The notes beneath the pieces are model-generated. The model made no database searches, was not told the DNA's origin, and worked only from the letters and a program-made list of their open reading frames with translations. Source: Rhizobium sp. RU33A (GTDB lineage: Bacteria; Pseudomonadota; Alphaproteobacteria; Rhizobiales; Rhizobiaceae). From it: DNA of 64,000 nucleotides. Positions 33,367-42,285 of the stretch are shown here, one piece after another. Made by a program: the position numbers and the translations under genes. The stretch's first letter is position 1. Each line of letters opens with the position of its first letter. The stretch is taken from assembly GCF_900156055.1 (NCBI RefSeq), contig NZ_FTMQ01000004.1, positions 1-64,000 of the forward strand. The letters are read 5' to 3'.

Positions 33367-35001
33367 TCAGCTCGCCTTGGCGATCTCCTGATCCCGCAGC
33401 AACCGACGGATCACCTTGCCGCTGGTCGTCAGCGGAAGCTCGGTGACGAATTCCACCTCGCGCGGATATTCGTGCATCGACAACCGGCTCTTCACCCAGT
33501 CGCGGATCTCCGCCGACAAGGCCGCCTGCGCTGTGTATCCGTCCTGCAGCACGACGAAGGCCTTGACGATCTCGGTCCTTAGAGGATCCGGTTTGCCGAT
33601 GACGGCTGCGAGCCGGACGGCCGGGTGCCCGATCAGGCAGTCCTCGATCTCGGCCGGTCCGATTCGATAGCCAGACGACGTGATCACGTCGTCGTCGCGG
33701 CCGAAAAACTGCACATAGCCGTCTTCGTCCTGGCGTCCAAGATCGCCGGTCTTCATCCAGTCGCCGACGAATTTCTCCTCCGTCGCCTTGGGATTATTCC
33801 AGTAGCCGAGGAACATCACCGGATCCGGACGCTTGATCGCCACCTGACCCGTTTCGCCGGCCGGCAATTCCCGACCCTCGGCATCGATGATCGCGACGTC
33901 ATGGCCCGGCACCGCCTTGCCGATGAAGCCGCCCTTGGAGACCCCGAGATGGGCCGCCGAGGACAGCACGAAATTGCATTCCGTCTGGCCGTAGAACTCG
34001 TTGGGCACGATGCCGAGCGCCGTCTTCACCCATTCATAGGTTTCCCGCCCGAGCGACTCGCCCGCTGACCCGATACTGCGCAGCACAAGATCATAGGCCT
34101 CGCGGGGCTTGTCGACCGCCTTCAGCAGCCGGAGCGCGGTCGGCGGGATGAAGGCATTGCGCACCTTCATCGCGGCCATGATCCGGAAGGCCATGTGCGG
34201 ATCGAATTTCTGCGCCGGCGAGGAAACGACCGGCACGCCGAGCATCAGCGCCGGCAGAAGCGCATTGAGCAGACCACCGGCCCAAGCCCAGTCGGAGGGT
34301 GTCCAGATCTTGTCGTCAGGCTGCGGCAGATAGTCATGCGCCAGCTGAAAGCCGGGGATGTGACCGGCCAGAACGCGATGCCCGTGCAGCGCGCCCTTGG
34401 GTGGCCCCGTCGTCCCCGAGGTGTAGATCATCAGCGCCGGCATATCGGGACCGCTTTCGGCGATCTCGAAGACATCAGGCCCTCGGTCGATCAGTGCCCG
34501 CAACGCGATGACGTCGGGACCGGCACCATCGATGGAAATCACTCTTTGCAGGGCAGGAAGGCGTGCCTTGATCGTCTTCAGCCGCTGTAATCCGAAGGCG
34601 TTCGTCACGATGACCTTGGCCCCGGCATCCCGCAGCCGGTATTCCAGCGCATCTTCGCCGAAGAGCAGCGCCAGCGGCAGCGCAATCGCACCCATCTTGT
34701 AGATCGCCACATGCGCGATCACGGTCTCGAAACATTGCGGCAGAAGCAGCGCCACCCGATCCCCGGCCACGACGCCGAGGTCGGCCAATCCATGCGCGAG
34801 TGCCGAGGATTGCGCCGCAAGCGCGCCATAGGTCATCGTGAGGTGGTCGCCGTCGGGCGAGAAATGTTGAAGACAGATGCGCTCGGGCGCCTTTGCGGCC
34901 CAATCGTCGGACACCACCCGCCCGATGTTGAATTTGGCAGGGATGTCCCAACGAAAATCGCGGCGAAGCGCCTCGAATGTATCGCGCGGCTCAAGCAGCA
35001 T
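33367..35001 (-). CDS. acyl-CoA synthetase (AMP-forming, acetyl/medium-chain type)
   Basis: Activates a carboxylic acid to its CoA thioester through an acyl-AMP. 544 residues. The P-loop-like motif MIYTSGTTGPPKG begins near 190. The hinge GRDDDVITSSGYRIGPAEIE lies near 430, and the catalytic Lys in LTTSGKVIRR is near the end. The layout matches AcsA-like medium-chain or acetoacetyl enzymes more than acetyl-CoA synthetase, which is about 100 residues longer. The substrate cannot be set from sequence. It converges on the GNAT_6 gene. Confidence 0.9.
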   Translation of the reverse strand: MLLEPRDTFEALRRDFRWDIPAKFNIGRVVSDDWAAKAPERICLQHFSPDGDHLTMTYGALAAQSSALAHGLADLGVVAGDRVALLLPQCFETVIAHVAIYKMGAIALPLALLFGEDALEYRLRDAGAKVIVTNAFGLQRLKTIKARLPALQRVISIDGAGPDVIALRALIDRGPDVFEIAESGPDMPALMIYTSGTTGPPKGALHGHRVLAGHIPGFQLAHDYLPQPDDKIWTPSDWAWAGGLLNALLPALMLGVPVVSSPAQKFDPHMAFRIMAAMKVRNAFIPPTALRLLKAVDKPREAYDLVLRSIGSAGESLGRETYEWVKTALGIVPNEFYGQTECNFVLSSAAHLGVSKGGFIGKAVPGHDVAIIDAEGRELPAGETGQVAIKRPDPVMFLGYWNNPKATEEKFVGDWMKTGDLGRQDEDGYVQFFGRDDDVITSSGYRIGPAEIEDCLIGHPAVRLAAVIGKPDPLRTEIVKAFVVLQDGYTAQAALSAEIRDWVKSRLSMHEYPREVEFVTELPLTTSGKVIRRLLRDQEIAKAS

Positions 35002-35192
35002 GGCTGAGATTCCGGATCGTCATGCTGTATCTGCTAACATTCATCTCGCAGATGCACAATAACGGGCTGAATTGAGCGTTAATCACCTATCCAGCAGTGG
35101 CTGCGCATTTGACGCCACTTGCCGCAACGACGAGCAGAACTGAAGGACTTTCATCCGGAGGTCTTGGGCAGCGACGGAGGCCGCCCGGGCAC

Positions 35193-35684
35193 TCAGGCCT
35201 TGCTCTGGGTCGCTTCCGCGCGCATCAAGGCAACCAGTGCCTTCAACTCACCGGCACGCACCATCTGGGCTGGCGTGCGACCGCCGAAAGCGTCCAGATG
35301 CTGGCTGCGGTACCACTTTTCGGCGGTTTCCTTTGAGCCGAGCCGCTTCAACGCAAGCGTCAGAACCAGTGCCTTGGAATCGGCGGGCGAAACCGTACCG
35401 GCCTCGATCGCCGCATCGATACGTGCGACCTGCGACTGGACTGACTGCTGCCGTAGCTGCTGGCGCATAGCCGCAATCTGCGGCGCGACAGGCGCCACGA
35501 TGTTGATCTTCTGCTTTCCGTCAACAGCAGCGAGAGGCGACGCGGCCGGGGATGCAGCCGTCTGCGGCTTGCCTTTGCCCTTGGCGGCAACGGGCTGAGT
35601 CGGCGCCTTCGGCAACAGGCCGGCATCCACCACCACCTGCTGCACAGGCTGCGCCATACGGATCTTCTTGCCGGTATTGCTCAT
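35193..35684 (-). CDS. hypothetical protein with a ParS/MbcA-like C-terminal segment
   Basis: 163 residues from the ATG at 35684; the frame runs up through the tRNA gene, which excludes earlier starts. A low-complexity Ala/Pro/Lys linker (about 20-65) leads to a helical region. The end (FGGRTPAQMVRAGELKALVAL) resembles the GGRTP-type C-terminal segment of ParS/MbcA/Xre antitoxins. No toxin gene (RES domain) is adjacent, and no DNA-binding domain is visible. So the likeness may be remote or the role different. Confidence 0.7.
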   Translation of the reverse strand: MSNTGKKIRMAQPVQQVVVDAGLLPKAPTQPVAAKGKGKPQTAASPAASPLAAVDGKQKINIVAPVAPQIAAMRQQLRQQSVQSQVARIDAAIEAGTVSPADSKALVLTLALKRLGSKETAEKWYRSQHLDAFGGRTPAQMVRAGELKALVALMRAEATQSKA

Positions 35685-35706
35685 GCCTTCTGCCTTTTTG
35701 AGATTG

Positions 35707-35791
35707 TGGTGCCCCATGCCGGAATCGAACCAGCACTCCTTTCGGAACTCGATTTTGAGTCGAGCGCGTCTACCAGTTCCGCCAATGGGGC
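35707..35791 (-). tRNA. tRNA-Leu(CAA)
   Basis: 85 bases including an encoded CCA. The acceptor stem pairs GCCCCAT with ATGGGGC. The anticodon stem CTCGA/TCGAG holds the loop CTCAAAA with anticodon CAA, reading UUG. A long variable arm, as in class II tRNAs, and a T-arm GGTTCGATTCC are present. Confidence 0.96.
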
Positions 35792-35942
35792 ACATGAGCG
35801 TCGGATGGACAGCGCCGGACTATACGAGCCGGGGTGCAGCGGTCAACGCCTTTTTCGAGATCCCTTCACGCAATCGTTCACCGCTCGCGTCCGACGCGGC
35901 GCCAGCACCATTTACACGCAGCCATGCGCCCCCTAGAACGCC

Positions 35943-36551
35943 GTGAACCATCTACCCACGGAAGCCTCAATGCTGCGTCGTATGTATGATTGGACGATGT
36001 CACTTGCCGGCACTCGCCACGCCGATCGGGCCCTTGCTGGCGTCTCGTTCATCGAAAGCTCCTTCTTTCCGATCCCGCCGGATGTCCTGCTCATTCCGAT
36101 GGTCATCAAGCGCCGGGACCACTGGTTCCGGCTGGCCCTTCTCTGCACGCTTGCATCCGTCCTAGGTGCATTTCTCGGTTATGCCATCGGCATGTTCCTG
36201 TTCGAGGCAATTGGGCGCCCTATCCTCGCTTTCTACGGCAAGGAGGATGCCTTCGAACAGGTGGCGGGCTGGTACAACACCTGGGGTGGCTGGGGTGTGC
36301 TCTTTGCTGCGATCACACCTTTCCCCTACAAGGTCCTGACCATCTTCTCCGGCGCCACGGGGCTGAATTTCCTCGTTTTCACCATTGTCAGCATCATTGG
36401 CCGCGCGTTCCGTTTCTTCCTCGTAGCCTTCCTGCTGAAGCTCTATGGCGAACCCATTCGCCTCTTCATCGAGAAATATCTCGGTCTTCTTTTTACCCTT
36501 TTCATGCTGCTGCTGATCGGCGGCTTCTACCTCGTGAAATTCGCCCTATGA
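35943..36551 (+). CDS. YqaA family membrane protein (DedA/SNARE-associated type)
   Basis: 202 residues with about five membrane helices. The family pattern ALAGVSFIESSFFPIPPDVLLIPMV is present, along with GYAIGMFLFEAIG and FKVLTIFSGATGLNF-like sequence (FPYKVLTIFSGATG). Related DedA proteins move lipids or protons across the membrane. An alternative start lies at 35970. It overlaps dsbB by 4 bases, so the pair forms an operon. Confidence 0.9.
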   Translation: MNHLPTEASMLRRMYDWTMSLAGTRHADRALAGVSFIESSFFPIPPDVLLIPMVIKRRDHWFRLALLCTLASVLGAFLGYAIGMFLFEAIGRPILAFYGKEDAFEQVAGWYNTWGGWGVLFAAITPFPYKVLTIFSGATGLNFLVFTIVSIIGRAFRFFLVAFLLKLYGEPIRLFIEKYLGLLFTLFMLLLIGGFYLVKFAL

Positions 36552-37078
36552 GAGTGTTGCAGATGAACTCGATCCTGATACCCCTGAAGTCCGATGGCGC
36601 GCTTGCCGCCTTGCTTACCTTCGGCATGGCACTCGTCGTGGGCTCCGCGCTCGGCTTCGAGCATATCGGCGGCTATATCCCCTGTGCGCTCTGCCTGATG
36701 CAGCGCAATCCCTACTATATCGGCATTGGATTGGGCGTCCTGGCCATCCTCTCCGCCGTCTTCCGGCTGCCGCCAGTCGTCACGAAGCTCCTGCTGATCG
36801 CCATCGCCATCACCATGCTGATCAGCGTCGGCATGGGCATCTACCATTCTGGCGTCGAGTGGAAGTTCTGGGAAGGCCCGTCGACCTGCGCGATCGGCGC
36901 AACCGGTGGCGACACGCCCGTCAACGTGCTGGAAGCCTTGAACGCCACCAAGGCGCCCTCCTGCACCGAAGCAACGCTTCGCGTGCTGGGACTGTCCTTC
37001 GCCGGATGGAATGTGCTGACGAGTGCAGCCCTCGCAGCCCTTGCGCTCTGGGGCGTCTTCCGCAAGCCCGCCGTCTGA
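36548..37078 (+). CDS. dsbB: disulfide bond formation protein DsbB
   Basis: Membrane quinone reductase that re-oxidises DsbA. 176 residues, four helices. The first redox pair is C46-A-L-C49 and the second C114 with C139, with a long periplasmic loop between. Start overlaps the yqaA stop (ATGA at 36548); another ATG lies at 36563. No dsbA is in the window. Confidence 0.92.
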   Translation: MRVLQMNSILIPLKSDGALAALLTFGMALVVGSALGFEHIGGYIPCALCLMQRNPYYIGIGLGVLAILSAVFRLPPVVTKLLLIAIAITMLISVGMGIYHSGVEWKFWEGPSTCAIGATGGDTPVNVLEALNATKAPSCTEATLRVLGLSFAGWNVLTSAALAALALWGVFRKPAV

Positions 37079-37089
37079 AGCGGATCCAA

Positions 37090-37109
37090 GGCGGCGCAAT
37101 CGCGCCGCC
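37090..37109. terminator. GC-rich hairpin between dsbB and the HNH gene
   Basis: GGCGGCGC (37090-37097) pairs perfectly with GCGCCGCC (37102-37109) around AATC. It lies between convergent genes. No T-run, so termination is only possible. Confidence 0.45.
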
Positions 37110-37131
37110 GCCACTCGAGCGGATACGAGCC

Positions 37132-37689
37132 TTACGGCTGCAGCTCGGTATCCCAGTAGAGATAGTCCATCCAGCTTTCGTGCAGGTAGTTCGGCGGGAA
37201 GAGCCGGCCGTTGTTGTGCAGGTCCTGCACCGTCGGCCGGTAGGGCGCCTGATGCGGATGCATGCCGGCCTGCCTGGGGAGCTTCGATCCCTTGCGCAGA
37301 TTGCACGGCGAGCAGGCCGCGACGACATTCTCCCAGGTCGTCTCACCGCCATGGGCGCGCGGAATGACATGGTCGAAGGTCAGGTCGTCGGGCGAACCGC
37401 AATACTGGCATTCGAACTTGTCGCGCAGGAAGACATTGAAGCGCGTGAAGGCCGGATTCCGGGTCGGCTGAACATAGGTCTTGAGGCTGACCACGCTCGG
37501 CAGTCGCATCGAGAAACTCGGCGAGCAGACGGAGTGATCATACTCGGCGATGATGTTCACACGGTCGAGGAAGACCGCCTTGATCGCGTCCTGCCAGGAC
37601 CAGAGCGACAAGGGATAATAACTCAGTGGCCGGTAGTCGGCATTCAGAACGAGCGCCGGCAGGGCCTGGGGAGAAACTGCAATCGTCAA
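37132..37689 (-). CDS. HNH endonuclease
   Basis: 185 residues. The HNH core is about 90-135: zinc cysteines C94, C97, C126 and C129, and D106-H107 in LTFDHVIPRAHGG, with N121 completing the active site. The N-terminal half has the VLNADYRPLSYYPLSLWSWQDA pattern of a widespread chromosomal HNH family. It does not look like part of a restriction system; no methyltransferase of that type is beside it. Its role is unknown, possibly DNA repair. Confidence 0.9.
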   Translation of the reverse strand: MTIAVSPQALPALVLNADYRPLSYYPLSLWSWQDAIKAVFLDRVNIIAEYDHSVCSPSFSMRLPSVVSLKTYVQPTRNPAFTRFNVFLRDKFECQYCGSPDDLTFDHVIPRAHGGETTWENVVAACSPCNLRKGSKLPRQAGMHPHQAPYRPTVQDLHNNGRLFPPNYLHESWMDYLYWDTELQP

Positions 37690-37796
37690 GGGGTACTCCT
37701 GATCGATTCGGCATCTGCCCTTCTATATTAGGTCCGTTGTTACAGCATTGTGAAGCCTGAATCTTTGAGCCGCCTTGCGACGTCTCGGCGCGCCCC

Positions 37797-38441
37797 TCAG
37801 CGGGGCAAGGCAGTACGACCTGTGATGCGGGCATAATGCGCCCAGAACAGCCGTGCAGCGACTGATCGGACGGGCGCCCAGGCTTCAGCCAGCTCCGCCA
37901 CAAGTTCGGGGGCAGGCCGTTCTCCGGCAAAGAAAACATCGCCCACCGATATCCTGAGTGCCACGTCGCCGACCGGGAATATGTCAGGATGGCCGCCGCA
38001 GAACATCAGGTAAACCTCGGCCGTCCAGGGGCCGATACCCTTCAGACCAGTCAGCGCTGCGATCGCGGTCTCCGCCGGCATTTCCGCCAGCTCATCGAGC
38101 CGGAAGGGTCCGCCGAGATCGGCCTTGGCGGCCTCTTCCAGCGCCTGCGCCTTGCCGCGCGACAGGCCGAAGGTCCCGATCAGTTCCGGGCCGAGCGCCA
38201 GATAATCTTCCGCCAGCGGCCGGTTTCCCAAGACCGCCGTCATACGCCGCCATATCGCGTCGGCGCTGGCCCGCGACACCATCTGCGAGACGATGATCGA
38301 GGCGAGCCCAGCAAATCCCGGCGGCGACAGGCGAAGCGGCAGCGGACCGCAGGCGTCTGCGATCGGACAGAGCCGGGGATCGCGTGTCAGCAAAAGGGAA
38401 AGCCCCGCAGCGAGATCGGCCTCGCATCGGATCGTCGTCAA
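37797..38441 (-). CDS. DNA-3-methyladenine glycosylase II (AlkA type, HhH-GPD)
   Basis: Removes alkylated bases from DNA. 214 residues. The helix-hairpin-helix is TGLKGIGPWTAE at about 131-142 and the catalytic Asp is D159 in IFPVGDVALR. It lacks the N-terminal domain of E. coli AlkA, as in many short alphaproteobacterial forms. It is divergent from gluQ, with about 44 bases between starts. Confidence 0.92.
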   Translation of the reverse strand: MTTIRCEADLAAGLSLLLTRDPRLCPIADACGPLPLRLSPPGFAGLASIIVSQMVSRASADAIWRRMTAVLGNRPLAEDYLALGPELIGTFGLSRGKAQALEEAAKADLGGPFRLDELAEMPAETAIAALTGLKGIGPWTAEVYLMFCGGHPDIFPVGDVALRISVGDVFFAGERPAPELVAELAEAWAPVRSVAARLFWAHYARITGRTALPR

Positions 38442-38485
38442 ACCCGTCCCCTTTTCCTCATTCCACTCTCATGCGAAGGAAAAGC

Positions 38486-39382
38486 ATGACCGAACGCGAT
38501 CGTCAAACCACCGGACAGGATGCCCCCGTCTTTCGTTTCGCGCCTAGCCCCAATGGCCGGCTGCATCTCGGCCATGCGCTCTCTGCTCTGTTGAACGCCG
38601 ATATGGCCGAAAAAATGGGCGGGTGCCTTCTGCTGCGCATCGAGGATATAGATCTGACGCGCTGCACGCCGCACCTCGATCAGGCGGTTATCGAGGATCT
38701 CATGTGGCTCGGCATCCCCTTCGAACGGCCCGTCCGCCGCCAGTCGGAGCATTTCCCGCTCTATCGCGAAGCTCTCGATAGGCTGCAAGCAATGGGGCTG
38801 GTCTATCCCGCCTTCCTGACCCGCGGCGAGGTGAAGGCCCGTGTCTCGGCCTTCGAGCGCGAGGGTGGCCTGTGGCCACGCGACCCCGACGGCGCGCCGC
38901 TCTATCCGACAGAGGAGCGCATGCTGTCAGAGGCAGAGCGGGCCGAAAAACTGGCAACGGTCGAACGTTATGCCTGGCGGCTCGACATCGACAAGGCGCA
39001 GCGTCTCATCGGAAAACCTCTCACCTGGCAGGAAACCGGCGACGGGCCGGGAGGCGAGATCGAGGTGGATCCGGCCGCCTGGGGTGATGTGGTGCTCTGG
39101 CGCTCCGACGCGCCGGCAAGTTACCACCTGGCCGTCACGGTCGATGATGCAGCCCAGGGCGTCACCCATGTGGTGCGTGGCCTCGACCTCTTCCATGCGA
39201 CATCGATCCATCGCCTGCTGCAGACCCTGCTCGGCCTGCCCGAGCCCCTCTACCACCATCACCGGCTGATCCCTGGGCCCGATGGCCGCAAGCTGTCGAA
39301 AAGCCTCGGCGACACGGCCTTGTCGGCGCTCAGAGCAGAGGGCAAGACGCCGTCAGATATTCGCGCCATGGTCGGGATTTGA
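38486..39382 (+). CDS. gluQ: glutamyl-Q tRNA(Asp) synthetase
   Basis: Attaches glutamate to queuosine at position 34 of tRNA-Asp. 298 residues, a glutamyl-tRNA synthetase catalytic core without the anticodon domain. FRFAPSPNGRLHLGHALSAL has the HIGH-like HLGH at 27-30; GRKLSKSLG is the KMSKS-like motif. The start at 38486 follows GAAGGA; the open frame extends 34 codons above. Its last 30 bases overlap the convergent yihY-like gene. Confidence 0.92.
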   Translation: MTERDRQTTGQDAPVFRFAPSPNGRLHLGHALSALLNADMAEKMGGCLLLRIEDIDLTRCTPHLDQAVIEDLMWLGIPFERPVRRQSEHFPLYREALDRLQAMGLVYPAFLTRGEVKARVSAFEREGGLWPRDPDGAPLYPTEERMLSEAERAEKLATVERYAWRLDIDKAQRLIGKPLTWQETGDGPGGEIEVDPAAWGDVVLWRSDAPASYHLAVTVDDAAQGVTHVVRGLDLFHATSIHRLLQTLLGLPEPLYHHHRLIPGPDGRKLSKSLGDTALSALRAEGKTPSDIRAMVGI

Positions 39383-40246
39383 GATCCCGCCTTCCGGCAG
39401 GGTCTTGACCGGCACCACCTTGAATTTCATTAGCGCCGCGTTGAATTCTGCGCCGATGATGAAGATCGCGCCGACCATGTAGAGAAAGACCAGCACGATC
39501 ATGATCGAGGCAAGACCGGCATAGGTCGCCGCATAATTGGCGAAAGCGGCGAGGTAGTAGGCAAACAGAAGCGCGCCGACGAGCCAGAGCGCCAGCGTCA
39601 GGAGCACGCCAGGCAATACGTCGATCAGTCGCCGCCGGCCGGCCGGCAGGCCGAGATGGAAGACCACGAGCGCCAGAACGAGGAAAAGAACCGTTCCGTA
39701 AACCCGCCAGTTGGCGACGGTCGCGAGAAAATCCTTGAGGAAGGGAAAGAGGTTTTCCGCATAAGCCAGCGCCACGGGCACGGCGACGAGGAGCGCGCTG
39801 ATCGCTGCCAGCACGACGACGGCGGCCAGCACGAAACCGAGGCTGACGAGCCGCGTCACATACCACGGTCGCGTCTCCGCCACGCGGTAAGCGCGGTTGA
39901 GCGAGACGCGCAGCGCCTCCACCCCGTTCGACGCGAAATAGGCGGCAGCCAGCACAGAGATGGTCAGAAGCCCACCGCGCGGAATAGTCAGCACCTGCAC
40001 CACCTGGTCGGACAGCGGCTTGGCGATGGTCTCCGGCCAGGTGTCGAAAATCAGATGCACCGCCGTCTCGGCGAACTGGTCGGCGCCGAGGAAACTCGCA
40101 AGCGCCGTACCGAAGATCAGGAATGGAAAAAGCGCGAGAATAGCCGACAGCGCGACATGGCTCGCCATCGCCCAGCCGTCGTCCTCGGTGAAATGCCAGA
40201 ACGCGTCAAAGCCGACCTTGTAGAGCATACGCAGGAAAGTCGGCAT
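39353..40246 (-). CDS. YihY/virulence factor BrkB family membrane protein
   Basis: 297 residues with about six membrane helices. The family pattern is seen in DGWAMASHVALSAILALFPF at the start and the YFASNGVEALRVSLNRAYRV stretch near 100-120. Often mislabelled RNase BN; it is a membrane protein of unknown role. Its 3' end overlaps that of gluQ by 30 bases tail to tail. Confidence 0.9.
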   Translation of the reverse strand: MPTFLRMLYKVGFDAFWHFTEDDGWAMASHVALSAILALFPFLIFGTALASFLGADQFAETAVHLIFDTWPETIAKPLSDQVVQVLTIPRGGLLTISVLAAAYFASNGVEALRVSLNRAYRVAETRPWYVTRLVSLGFVLAAVVVLAAISALLVAVPVALAYAENLFPFLKDFLATVANWRVYGTVLFLVLALVVFHLGLPAGRRRLIDVLPGVLLTLALWLVGALLFAYYLAAFANYAATYAGLASIMIVLVFLYMVGAIFIIGAEFNAALMKFKVVPVKTLPEGGISNPDHGANI

Positions 40247-40339
40247 CCAGTCTCCTCAAGAACGCGGGGCACGATTGCAGGCTGGGGCCGAATATGGGAA
40301 ACCCATCGCCGTTTGCAAAGCAATAACGAGGTTTTCCCC

Positions 40340-41164
40340 GTGAAGAGCATCATCGTCACCGGTTGTTCCTCCGGCATCGGCGCCTATTGTGCCGAGGCCC
40401 TCAAGCGTGACGGCTGGCGGGTCTTTGCGACGGTGCGCAAGCCGGAAGACCTGGGCGCGCTCGAGGCGAAGGGCATTGAGGCCCTCCTCCTGGATTACAC
40501 CGATCAAGCCAGCATCGAAGCCCTTGTCGCGACCGTGTTCGAGCGCACCGGCGGCCGGCTCGACGCGCTCTTCAACAATGGCGCCTATGGCCAAGCGGGT
40601 GCGGTGGAGGATCTGCCGACGGAAGCGCTGAGGGAGCAGTTCGAGACCAATCTCTTCGGCTGGCACGATCTGACCCGCCGGGTGATCCCGGCGATGCGGG
40701 CACAAGGAGAGGGCCGCATCGTGCAATGCTCCTCGATCCTCGGCATCATCCCCTATCGGTGGCGCGGCGCCTATACGGCCTCGAAGTTTGCGCTCGAGGG
40801 CCTCTCGCTCACGCTTCGCATGGAACTCGAGGGCTCCGGCGTGCAGGTGAGCCTGATCGAACCCGGCCCGATCGAAAGCCGCTTCACCGCCAATGCGCTC
40901 CACCACATCCGCCGCGTGATCGATCTGGAAAACTCCGTGCATGCCGAGGATTACCGCCGTCAACTGGCGCGACTCGATGGCACAGGCCCCGTCAACCGCC
41001 ACAAACTCGGGCCGGAGGCCGTCTACAAAGTCCTCACCCACGCCTTGACCGCCCGCCGCGCCCGCCCACATTATCTCGTGACCAAGCCGGCCAAGCAGGG
41101 GGCCCTGATCAAACGCTGGCTGCCGGCAGACCTCTTTTATCGACTGATGCGCTCGCTGGACTGA
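40340..41164 (+). CDS. short-chain dehydrogenase/reductase
   Basis: 274 residues from a GTG at 40340. The NAD(P)-binding motif is TGCSSGIG at 7-14. The catalytic residues S131/S132, Y145 and K149 (YTASK) are in place. The frame is open far upstream on the back of the YihY gene, but the SDR fold and the GAGG-like site set the start. The substrate is unknown. A small membrane protein and the cobalamin adenosyltransferase follow. Confidence 0.9.
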   Translation: MKSIIVTGCSSGIGAYCAEALKRDGWRVFATVRKPEDLGALEAKGIEALLLDYTDQASIEALVATVFERTGGRLDALFNNGAYGQAGAVEDLPTEALREQFETNLFGWHDLTRRVIPAMRAQGEGRIVQCSSILGIIPYRWRGAYTASKFALEGLSLTLRMELEGSGVQVSLIEPGPIESRFTANALHHIRRVIDLENSVHAEDYRRQLARLDGTGPVNRHKLGPEAVYKVLTHALTARRARPHYLVTKPAKQGALIKRWLPADLFYRLMRSLD

Positions 41165-41194
41165 CCGGCGACGAACAAAGGCTCATCCCACGTT

Positions 41195-41392
41195 ATGTCC
41201 ACATTCACCTATGTCCTCGCCATCATCGTCATGGGGCTCGTCGCCCTTGTCCTCGTTCGAGGCCTCTTCAACATGCTGAAGGGCGGCGACGGCAATACAT
41301 CCAACAAGCTGATGCAGGCCCGTATCGTGCTGCAGGCGATCGCGATCGCGCTGATCATGCTGACACTCTGGCTGACGGGCGGGGGACGCTGA
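41195..41392 (+). CDS. twin-transmembrane small protein (HIG1-like)
   Basis: 65 residues with two membrane helices (about 3-27 and 42-61) joined by a short basic hairpin, NMLKGGDGNTSNKLMQARI, as in HIG1-domain proteins. Such proteins associate with respiratory complexes in mitochondria; in bacteria the role is not settled. It precedes the PduO gene by 4 bases, so the two are co-transcribed. Confidence 0.85.
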   Translation: MSTFTYVLAIIVMGLVALVLVRGLFNMLKGGDGNTSNKLMQARIVLQAIAIALIMLTLWLTGGGR

Positions 41393-41396
41393 AACC

Positions 41397-41975
41397 ATGG
41401 TCAAACTCAACAAGATCTACACCCGCACCGGCGATGACGGCACCACGGCACTGGTCACCGGCCCGCGCCGCCTGAAGCACGACCTGCGCGTCGACGCCTA
41501 TGGCACGATCGACGAGACCAATTCGGCGATCGGCATCGCCCGGCTCCACACGGGAGAGATGCCGGAACTCGACGCCATGCTGATGCGCATCCAGAACGAT
41601 CTCTTCGACCTCGGCGCGGACCTCGCGGCCCCGGAAACCGGCGAGGTTCTGTCCTACGAGCCGCTCCGCGTCATCGAGGCCCAGGTCGACCGGATCGAGA
41701 AGGAAATCGACCAGCTGAACGCCGATCTCGATCCGCTGAAATCCTTCATCCTCCCCGGCGGCACGCCGGCTGCAGCCTATCTGCATCTGGCCCGCACCAC
41801 CTCCCGCAGGGCTGAGCGCATCATGGTCGAACTCTCCCGTTTTGACGGCGAGGAAGTGGGCGCGCCGGCGCTGAAATATGTGAACCGGCTGTCGGACTTT
41901 TTGTTCGTGGCGGCACGTCATGCGAATGACGGCGGAAAGGCGGATATTCTGTGGGTGCCGGGGAAAAACAGGTAG
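41397..41975 (+). CDS. cob(I)alamin adenosyltransferase, PduO type
   Basis: Makes adenosylcobalamin from ATP and cob(I)alamin. 192 residues. The ATP-binding start KIYTRTGDDGTTALVTG and the C-terminal SRRAERIMVELSR and NRLSDFLFVAAR are typical of PduO. It serves coenzyme-B12 enzymes such as methylmalonyl-CoA mutase. A GGGGGA site precedes the ATG. It ends next to the 1.3-kb repeat region. Confidence 0.95.
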   Translation: MVKLNKIYTRTGDDGTTALVTGPRRLKHDLRVDAYGTIDETNSAIGIARLHTGEMPELDAMLMRIQNDLFDLGADLAAPETGEVLSYEPLRVIEAQVDRIEKEIDQLNADLDPLKSFILPGGTPAAAYLHLARTTSRRAERIMVELSRFDGEEVGAPALKYVNRLSDFLFVAARHANDGGKADILWVPGKNR

Positions 41976-41987
41976 GCGACGATATAT

Positions 41988-42006
41988 CTCCCCCCTTGCT
42001 GGGGAG
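41988..42006. repeat. small palindrome at the left edge of the mosaic
   Basis: CTCCCC (41988-41993) pairs with GGGGAG (42001-42006). A similar C-rich hairpin (42241-42259, around CTCCCCCACAAGGGG) lies 240 bases on, so the two may bound one element. Confidence 0.6.
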
Positions 42007-42121
42007 ACTTCGGAGCGTTGGCCGAAGCCCAGAAATCGATCCAGTGAATCGATATCAGCGAACGGAGGCCTGAGCGCGACGCCGCGCGAAGGCTGTGAGA
42101 GGAATTGGCCCGATCAGGGCC

Positions 42122-42202
42122 AAACCTCAGATTTCGCACGAGGGGGCTTAGTGAGGTTTCTTCCTCGGGAACTTTGCCCCTCTCTTGGAAAATCTGAAGT
42201 TT
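42122..42202. repeat. 81-base nested palindrome
   Basis: AAACCTCAGATTT (42122-42134) pairs with AAATCTGAAGTTT (42190-42202) with one mismatch. Inside it AGGGGGC pairs with GCCCCT, and TGAGG with CCTCG. The unit folds into one long hairpin on either strand. Confidence 0.7.
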
Positions 42203-42285
42203 AGGCGGCTTGCGCTCGCCTAAGCCTTCGATTTTCCGTTCTCCCCCACAAGGGGTGAGATAGGACCCCGTAGGCGCTTCGGCTC

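Noticed and set aside
35707..35791. tRNA-Leu as an integration site with an inserted island
   Set aside because: No integrase, no direct repeat of the tRNA end within the window and no change in composition was seen beside it.
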